This document shows, in pieces, positions 9,159 to 17,200 of a stretch of DNA of 41,260 nt; the stretch's first letter is position 1, and each line of letters opens with the position of its first letter. The notes under the pieces were generated by a model. That model was given only the letters and a program-made list of their open reading frames with translations, searched no databases and was not told where the DNA came from. The stretch comes from a virus. The position numbers and the translations under genes were made by a program. Where the stretch lies: IMG/VR virus record IMGVR_UViG_3300045009_000035, positions 1 to 41,260 of that record, one strand, 5' to 3'.

Positions 9159-11246
9159 ATGCCGACCGTACCCACCACCTTCGTCCCACAGGTTACCCCG
9201 TCAGGCGGCGGAGACATCGGCGACTTCGCCGCGCCGCCCGTGCAGCCGATGCAGAACTACACGCCCGAACAGGTGCAGCAGTTCGGTCGCGCTATGACGC
9301 AGGCAGGCAACGTGGCGTACAGCGCAGGCGTGGCGATTCAGGATGCCATCGACGAGGCCGAGACGAAGGCTAGCGACGTTGCGTTCCTTGAGCGCGCCAA
9401 CGACATCCTGCGCGGTCAGAATGGCTTCCTCAAGACCAGCGGCAAGCAGGCTGAGGCATCGTTCCAAGCCACGCAGGATGCCCTTGCGCAGGCCGGCCAA
9501 GAGACGATGGACCGCCTGCAGAACGAGACGCAGCGGCGCATGTTCCAGAACGTGCTGTCGCGCAACATGATGAACTTCCAGACGCAGGCGCTCGCGCACC
9601 GCGATCAGGAGGTCAAGGTCTATGCGACCAACGAGTCGAAGATCCGCGCACAGCAGTATGTCAATCTTGCGGTGCAGGATTACAAGGCGCGCAACCAGGT
9701 CGGCGAGGACGGTCTGCCGTCAGGTCCATTCACGAGCAACATGGGCGTTGCGCTCAACGAGGCGCGTGCCGCTGGCCGGCTGATGGGGTTTGCCGAAGAC
9801 AGCGCGCAGATGCGCGAGCTTGAGAACGGCGTTTACACGCTCGCCACCCGCGGCGTGGTCAATCGCCTGATGATGGACAACGACTATCAGGCTGGGCTTG
9901 AGTACGTGCGCGAACAGCTAGAGCGCAATCGCATCGACGCGAGTGTCGCCGACCCGCTCATTGCGTCGCTCGACGCCAACCGCAAGAAGCAGATGGTCGA
10001 GGATCTGACCGTCAGCATCAAGACCCAGGGGCTGCTTGACAGCAAGGCCGGGACTGCCAACTTCGGCGAGGTCGTTCCGAACGCACGGTACGACGTCAAG
10101 GGAAAGCGGCTCGACATGTCGGTGCCGCCCGGAACGCCGATCAACGCCCCCGCAGACGGCACGATCAAGTCGATTGACAATACGACGGTCGTAGTCGAGA
10201 CCGCGGACGGCACGCGCTACACGCTCGGCAATGTCGATACCTGGGGCATGCTTGAGGTCGGCGCAACGGTGCGCAAGGGCGGACTGGTCGGCGCCGCTGG
10301 CACGCAGGGTGATGCGGTTGATGGCCTGTATCCGGTGGGCTACAGCATCGTCCGCAATGGCGAGGCGATTGATCCGCGAAACGCGAACTCCATCGTTGAT
10401 CTGCCGCGAGACGAGGCCAAGCCGCCGCGCACGCTGACGGAAGCCCTGCAGATTGCCGCCGAGATCCCCGATGCGGAAACGCGCCGTCTTGTGCAGGCCA
10501 ATCTTCGCAGCGCGTACAAGCAGGAGAAGGAACTGCAGGACTACGAGTACGGGCAGCGCATCGAGAGTATTGAGCAGTATCTGGCAACGCCAGGTTCTAC
10601 GGTCGCGCAGATCCCGCCCGAGGTGTTCGGCGCTCTCAAGCCCAAGGATCAGGAGCGACTGCTCAAGGGCCAGCGCGAGGAAGATGAACTCGACGTCATG
10701 GAGGAGATCGCCCGCGACCCGTCCATCGTCAGCCGCGAATGGCTGAACGAGAATCGCGGTCGCATGACGCGCACGACGTTCACTAAGCTGCTTGGCGACC
10801 TGAACGATCCGCCCAAGATGCAGGAGGCGAGCGTTGACGCCGATCTTGTCAACGCAACGCTCGTGCGCAACGGGCTGAACGATTTGGCGTTCCCTAGAGA
10901 TCAGGATGAAAAGTCAGCATCGCTTCTATTCCGTGACAATGTGACGCAGGCCATTAGTTACGAGCAGATGCTGACGGGTCGCAAGTTGAGCCGCGAGGAG
11001 AAGCAGGCCGTCATTGACAATCTGCTTCTTGACCGTGCGTTCTCAAAACAAGATGCCGCGCAGAATGTCATCGCTGCTATGACGCCAGAGCAGCAAAGCA
11101 AGGCGTACACTGAAATTATCAACCGCATCCCTGACAAGGAACGCCAGCAGATCCGTGCAGCCCTTGAGGCAACCAACCAGCGCGTCAACGCCGCCAACAT
11201 GGCGATGATGTATCTCCAGTACGAACGAATGAAGAAGGCTGAGTAA
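9159..11246 (+). CDS. Internal virion protein B with degenerate M23/LytM-like domain
   Basis: A 695-residue, mostly helical protein in the gp15 position of the ejection-protein trio. Its first 270 residues are Gln/Ala-rich helices. Residues about 320-410 resemble a LytM/M23 beta-sandwich: PPGTPINAPADGTI, VVVETADGTRYTLGNVDTWG, LEVGATVRKGGLVGAAGTQG and VGYSIVRNGEAIDP follow the family order. The metal ligands expected in M23 enzymes are absent: the usual YxH-x-L region reads YTLGNV and the HxH before the last strand reads PVG. The domain is therefore probably structural or wall-binding rather than catalytic. The C-terminal half is helical (KEKQAVIDN-like repeats). The stop overlaps the next start (TAATG). 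Confidence 0.85.
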   Translation: MPTVPTTFVPQVTPSGGGDIGDFAAPPVQPMQNYTPEQVQQFGRAMTQAGNVAYSAGVAIQDAIDEAETKASDVAFLERANDILRGQNGFLKTSGKQAEASFQATQDALAQAGQETMDRLQNETQRRMFQNVLSRNMMNFQTQALAHRDQEVKVYATNESKIRAQQYVNLAVQDYKARNQVGEDGLPSGPFTSNMGVALNEARAAGRLMGFAEDSAQMRELENGVYTLATRGVVNRLMMDNDYQAGLEYVREQLERNRIDASVADPLIASLDANRKKQMVEDLTVSIKTQGLLDSKAGTANFGEVVPNARYDVKGKRLDMSVPPGTPINAPADGTIKSIDNTTVVVETADGTRYTLGNVDTWGMLEVGATVRKGGLVGAAGTQGDAVDGLYPVGYSIVRNGEAIDPRNANSIVDLPRDEAKPPRTLTEALQIAAEIPDAETRRLVQANLRSAYKQEKELQDYEYGQRIESIEQYLATPGSTVAQIPPEVFGALKPKDQERLLKGQREEDELDVMEEIARDPSIVSREWLNENRGRMTRTTFTKLLGDLNDPPKMQEASVDADLVNATLVRNGLNDLAFPRDQDEKSASLLFRDNVTQAISYEQMLTGRKLSREEKQAVIDNLLLDRAFSKQDAAQNVIAAMTPEQQSKAYTEIINRIPDKERQQIRAALEATNQRVNAANMAMMYLQYERMKKAE

Positions 11247-14200
11247 TGCAGGAAGACAACCTGTCGGACATCACGATGACCCCTCGCATCCCTTCCGCTG
11301 AGGAGAACCCGTTCATCCCGATGGCGCAGAAGATGGCGCAGCCCGAACAACTCGGGTTGAACACGCCTGCAGACAACCCGTTCCTCGCCATTGCCAAGGG
11401 CATGGGCGGAGAGGGTCAGCCGCCGGCCATCGGTTCGATTGCTAGCACGCTGTCGATCAACCCCGACCAGGCTGCGCAAGCCAGCAAACTCGGCGGCCAG
11501 TTCGGTCTTGGTCAGGACATTGCGCTGCGCAACATGGACGAGTTGCGGCGTCGTTCGCTCATTACTCGCCTGCAGCAAACGGGGATGCTTGAAAAGAACC
11601 CGGCGCTTGCCGAGTCGCTTGCCAATCCCGCATTCTCGGCGCAAGCGCACGATGACATTGACAACCTAGCGGAAACCGGGTCTTGGATTGACAGCATCAG
11701 CAAGGGGTTTGAGGGCGGGTTCTTGATGAAGGAGCCTGGCGAATTGTTGTTTTCGCCTTTGAGTGGTCAGTTGTTGTATGGAGAGACTGAGGCTCAACAA
11801 GAACGATTGGGTTTTGCGCGCAAGCGCATGCAGGAAACGCAAGGCAGCGGCATTCTGTACATGACCGCACAAGTCATTGCGCAGCAACTTACACAGGCCA
11901 AGGCAATTGGAACTACAGCCTTGGCAGGTGCTGCAATTGGTGGTTCTGTAGGTGGTGCGCCTGGTGCGGTAGCAGGCGCTGGTGTTGGTGCCGCAACCGG
12001 GATTGTGCTAACTACGGCGCAGACGGAAGCAGGACTTCTATACGATGAACTTGAGCAAGCTGGAGTCGATCCACAAACGGCATTGAATGCTTCCATTATT
12101 GGCGGCACGATCAATGGTGCTATTGAACTGTTTGGTGCAACAATTGCAGCAAGACCGTTCAAGCCATTGATTCGTCGTTTAATCAAAGATCGCGTTGAAG
12201 CGTTGGCAATGCCGACGATGCGGTCGGCGGCAAAGGGTTTCGCCAAGGGCTATGCAACGCAGGTCGGCACGGAAACGCTTGAGGAAACCGTGCAGGAAAT
12301 TACCGCAATGACGGCGAGCGAAATCGCCAAGGCGGCTGACGGTATCGACTCCGAACTAACGTGGACGGACGCTCTGACCCGTATCACTGATGCTGCTATT
12401 GGCGGATTCCAAGGAAGCCTGCTGCTCGGCAGCATTGGGCCTGGCGCAAACGCCATCGTGGATACCCGCCGTGCGCGACAAACCGAAGCCCAGCAGAAGT
12501 GGCTTGACGGCCTGCAGGAGCGCGTTGCCGAGTCCAAGGTTCGCGAACGCAACCCGAGCGCGTTCCAAGAGTTCGTTGAGAAGCAGGTTGAGGGCAAGCC
12601 TGTTGCCACGATCTATGTTGACGCCGAGGAGGCCAAGGGTGTCCTCGCGCAGTTGAACCTGACGGCTAGCCAGGTTGACGCGATTGTGCCGGGCTTTGCC
12701 GAACAGGTCCGCGCAGAGTCAGAGCGTGGCGGCGACGTCACGATCCCGACCGCACTGTTCTCCGCCCGACTTGCCAACACCGACCTTGGGAACGCGCTGC
12801 GACCGCATATGCGCCTGTCGCCAGAGGCGTTGAGCGTGACGCAGCTAGAAGCCGTGCGCGCCGAGCGCGAGCGCATGTCCGCTGCTGGGCAGGATGTCAT
12901 TGACGAGCGCATGGCCGCTGAGGACACGGCGTTCGTTGAGAGCGCGCAGCGTGTCGAGGACACGATGTACAGTGAATTGACCGCAGCCGGCCAGCCCGCG
13001 ACAGAGGCCAAGATCAACGCCGAGTTTGTCCGCAACATGATGGCGTCGCTTGCCGACCGCGTTGGCGTGACGCCCGAGCAGATGTTTGAGCGTTACCCGT
13101 ACCGCGTCCGTGGCGAGGGCCAGGCAGCGCCGACAGAGCCGTCCGTTGCAACGCTTGAACAAGTATCGCCGGAAATTATCGCTCAATTGACGGATGACGA
13201 GGTTCGGCAACTTCTTGATTACGCATACGAAGTCGATGCTGTTCAGACCGACATTGATGCGCTAGAAACTGAACTTGATAAACGTGAGGTTGAGGAGGAT
13301 GACCCGTCAGGTGGCGATGATGAGCCAACGAGGAGTAGCACTGGACTAGGTATCGAAGAATTGATACGACAAGTCGCGCAGCAAGGTCGGCGCGACAATT
13401 TGTCGGCGGAACAATTAGGAGCTGCCATTCGCAATGATGGCGACCTTGCGGCGCTGTGGCAATTGAGTGTCGCGGATGGTGTTACCGATGCGGAACTAGG
13501 CGCGGAAGCGTACGCGGCCCTTGATGCGCAGGAGGCACGGGTTCAAGCGATCAAGGATCGCATGGCGCGTCGCAAGGTTCAGCGCCCGCTTGAGCAGGCA
13601 GTTACGCCAGCACCAGAATCTGGGGTGTTTGATGTCAACAATCCTCCAACTGCGAAGCCTGGAATGCGCGACGTATCGCAAGGTCCGGCAATTGTTGCTT
13701 TGATGGATTACGACGGCACGGTGTATTACGACGTCAACGCCACCATGCACGGCGACTTGATCGATACGTTCCCAGAAATTGCTGACACTGTCATTGATGG
13801 CGGATTCATCATCGATGGCAAGTATGTGATGAACGCATCGGATGGCGGATACGCGGCAGAGGAGGGTGGCAGTGAGCGCATGGCGGAGGTGCGTCGATTC
13901 ACGAAGCAAGTCAATACCCGCAAGCAGCGCCCGCTTGAGCAGGCGGCGAGGACGACGCGAAACCTCGGTCCGATTGAGGCGGCGAAGGCGATCGTGCAAG
14001 AAACGGGACGCGAGGCATTCACGGATGCCGACGAGTTCTTCAAAAAGAGATGGGACGCGCTGCTGAAGAAAACAAAGCGGCAAGTCAAACCAAGCCCACG
14101 AAACTTCCGAGAAGCCGCCAAGCGGGCAGTAGCTGACATTCTCGATTTCGTCAAAACCAACCCGAAGTTCGCTGACTATTACGCGAACGACTGGAAGGCG

Positions 14201-17200
14201 ACTCGGTCCATTCTTGACGATTACATTGGGCGCGCAATTACCGATGACGAGTTTGCGATGTTTCGCACCATCGCCGGCCTGACATCGCCGAACACGATGT
14301 TGCCTGCGAACATTAGCGACACGGTTGGTTTATGGGATCACTGGATGCGCGAAGGTAATTTCGACGCATTCACGCTCGGACCGAAGCCTGGTACCGGGGC
14401 GCTCGTGGTGTTTGAGGCAGCCGAGCCAATTAGCGGAACGACGGCAAACGTCAAGGTGCGAACGATTCGCATCATTGAACGGCTGATCAAGGAACGTGGC
14501 GGCGTCACGCAGGCGCTTGAGTACTTGCAGGAAGGCGTTCCGGTCAAGGAACTGCACAAGTTCAATCGCAAGATGGGATATTCCGGCGCAGTCGGCGACA
14601 TCGGCAATATCACCGATCTCGTTCAGCAGGCGACTGGTCAGAGCAAACTGATTCCGCGCATGTTCATTTTCGGGCAGAAGGTAGGCGCATACACACTGAA
14701 CGCGATTGGCGACGAGCGATATACGACCGTGGACATTTGGGAGTCGCGGTATATCCGCAGCCATTTCACGGGCATGTTCGACGTCAATATCGGTCTACCT
14801 GAAAGCATCGACGAACATCAGATTTTCACTAGGTTCGGCGATCTGTTCAAGGAGGAAATGGAGGCCGTGACTGGGCGCAAATGGGCGCCTTCAGCCTTGC
14901 AGGCACTGCGTTGGTTCTATATCATTGGATCGGCACGGGAAGCCGGCTACAGCAAGGCGAGCACCAATGAAACCATCAGCTTCTACACCGAACGGCGACT
15001 CGTCCAAGCCTTTGGATATCCAGGCCGCGCTGCAACTAGCGGGGGACCGAGCGTTGGAACGGCTGCGCTTGGAGGTGCAGCAGGGCAAGTTCGCGCTGCC
15101 AGAATCCCGCCGAAGCGATTTGAGCGCAACCTTGAAACCGATGTCGCCAAACTCGACAATCCAGACCAAAGACGCAGAGCCATCGCCGCCGGCTACGTCC
15201 GCTATGCAAGATATAACTCTGAACTCGGCCAACGAGGCTTCTCGTTTGACGAACGCCGAGGCGGACCTGCTCGACAGCATGGGATTCTGAACGCGACGAT
15301 TGCTGCGGACTTTGTTCCTGGCGAACGTTTGCAATCCGCATTTGGGAAGGCAAACCTTCCACTCCAAACAATGCAGGAACTCGTGGCGGACGCCGATGGG
15401 GCGCAGGCGTTCCGAGCACTGGTAGCAGCGACAAACGCATCGAATCCATATGGTGCGGCAGTTGCTGTTTATACAGCTGAGGAATATCAGGGCAAGCGTT
15501 TGTTCGTCACAGAGGACGCAACGGCAGGATTTGCGTTGTCGGCTGATGGTGACATCGTGTCTGTATTCAGTGCGCCTAAGAGCGGCAATGGACGAGCCGT
15601 GATGGCGCTATCTGTGCAAGTCGGTGGCCGTCGCCTTGATTGTTTCGACACCGCACTGCCTGGGTATTACGCAGCACATGGCTTCCGGGCCGTTGCGCGC
15701 TTGGCATGGAACGACGAATACGCACCAACCGGATGGAACAAGGACACGTTCAAAAATTTCAACGATGGCCGGCCAGATGTTGTGTTCATGGTGTATGAGC
15801 GCGGTTACAACGGCGAATATAAAGCCGGCGATGGCGCAACGGTTGGTGATTACGACGCCGGTTCGCAGGCGCAAGCTCGCGCATTGCAAGCAATTGCAAA
15901 GAGTCAACAATTTCAGCAGGCAGCCCGCGGACTCGCCCGCGGCGGATTCGATCCGCAGAAGCTCCTGACCACGCTCAACAAGGATGCTGACTTCAGCACC
16001 TTCGCGCACGAGACAGCGCACTACTTCCTGACCATCCTTGGCGACGTCGCGGCACGACCAGACGCGCCAGCATCGGTGGTCGATGACATGAACACGCTGC
16101 TGCGTTGGTTCGGCGTCAAGGATCTAGCGACTTGGAACGCGATGTCGCTTGACCAGCAGCGCCAGTACCACGAGCAGTTTGCGTACTCGTTTGAGACCTA
16201 CCTGTTTGAAGGCAAGGCGCCGAGCGTGGAGATGCAGGGTCTGTTCGACCAGTTCGCACGTTGGCTCAAGCAGGTCTATCAGGGTCTCATCACGAAGATC
16301 AACGACGTGTACAAGGCCGAGTTCGGCAAGGATCTGCCGATCCTGACGGGCGAGGTCCGCCAGGTCATGGACCGCATGCTGGCGACCGAGGACCAGATTT
16401 CCCGTGCTCAGGCCATCCGCGAGATGAAGCCACAGTTCCAGACGCAGGAACAGTCCGGTATGGACGATGCCACGTGGGCTGCGTATCAGGAATTGCAGGA
16501 ACAGGCCACCGAACGTGCTGTTGCCGAACTGACCACGGCCACCCTCAAGGAGATGGCGTGGATGTCGCGTGCTCGTGGCCGCAAGTTGCGCGAGCTGCAG
16601 CGTCAGCACGATGACAAGCGCAAGGAGATCAAGGACGAGGTCACCGAGGATCTGCGCGTCCTGCCGGTGTACCGTGCGATGGAGTTCCTGAAGCGCGGCA
16701 AGGTGGTCGATGTCGATGGCACGACCAAGCCGGCGACTGGTCAGTTCAAGTTGTCGTTGGCTGGCGTGCAGGCTGTCATGCCGCCTGGCTTCGATGTCGC
16801 CACCCTTGGCCGTGGCCGATACGGCATGGTCAATGAGGACGGTCTGCACCCCGACCTGATTGCGCCGCTGTACGGGTACGCCAACGGCGCCGAACTCGTC
16901 ACCGCCCTGTCAACGGCCAAGCCGTTCGCTGATGCGGTCGCCGAGCGCACCGACCAGCGGATGCTTTCAGAGTTTAGTGAACTGGCCGACCCGGCTGCCC
17001 GCTCGTTGGCGGTGGACCGTGCCATCCACAACGAGGCACGCGCCCGCCTGATTGCTGTTGAGCAGCGGTGGGCCTCCAAGCTGCAGCAGCCCGTCAGCGT
17101 CATCATGGAGGCGGCTAGCCAGGTTGCAGGGGAGATCATTGGGCGGCAGACGATCCGCACCCTCTCGCCACGCGCCTACGCCGCCGCAGAGGCCCGTGCT

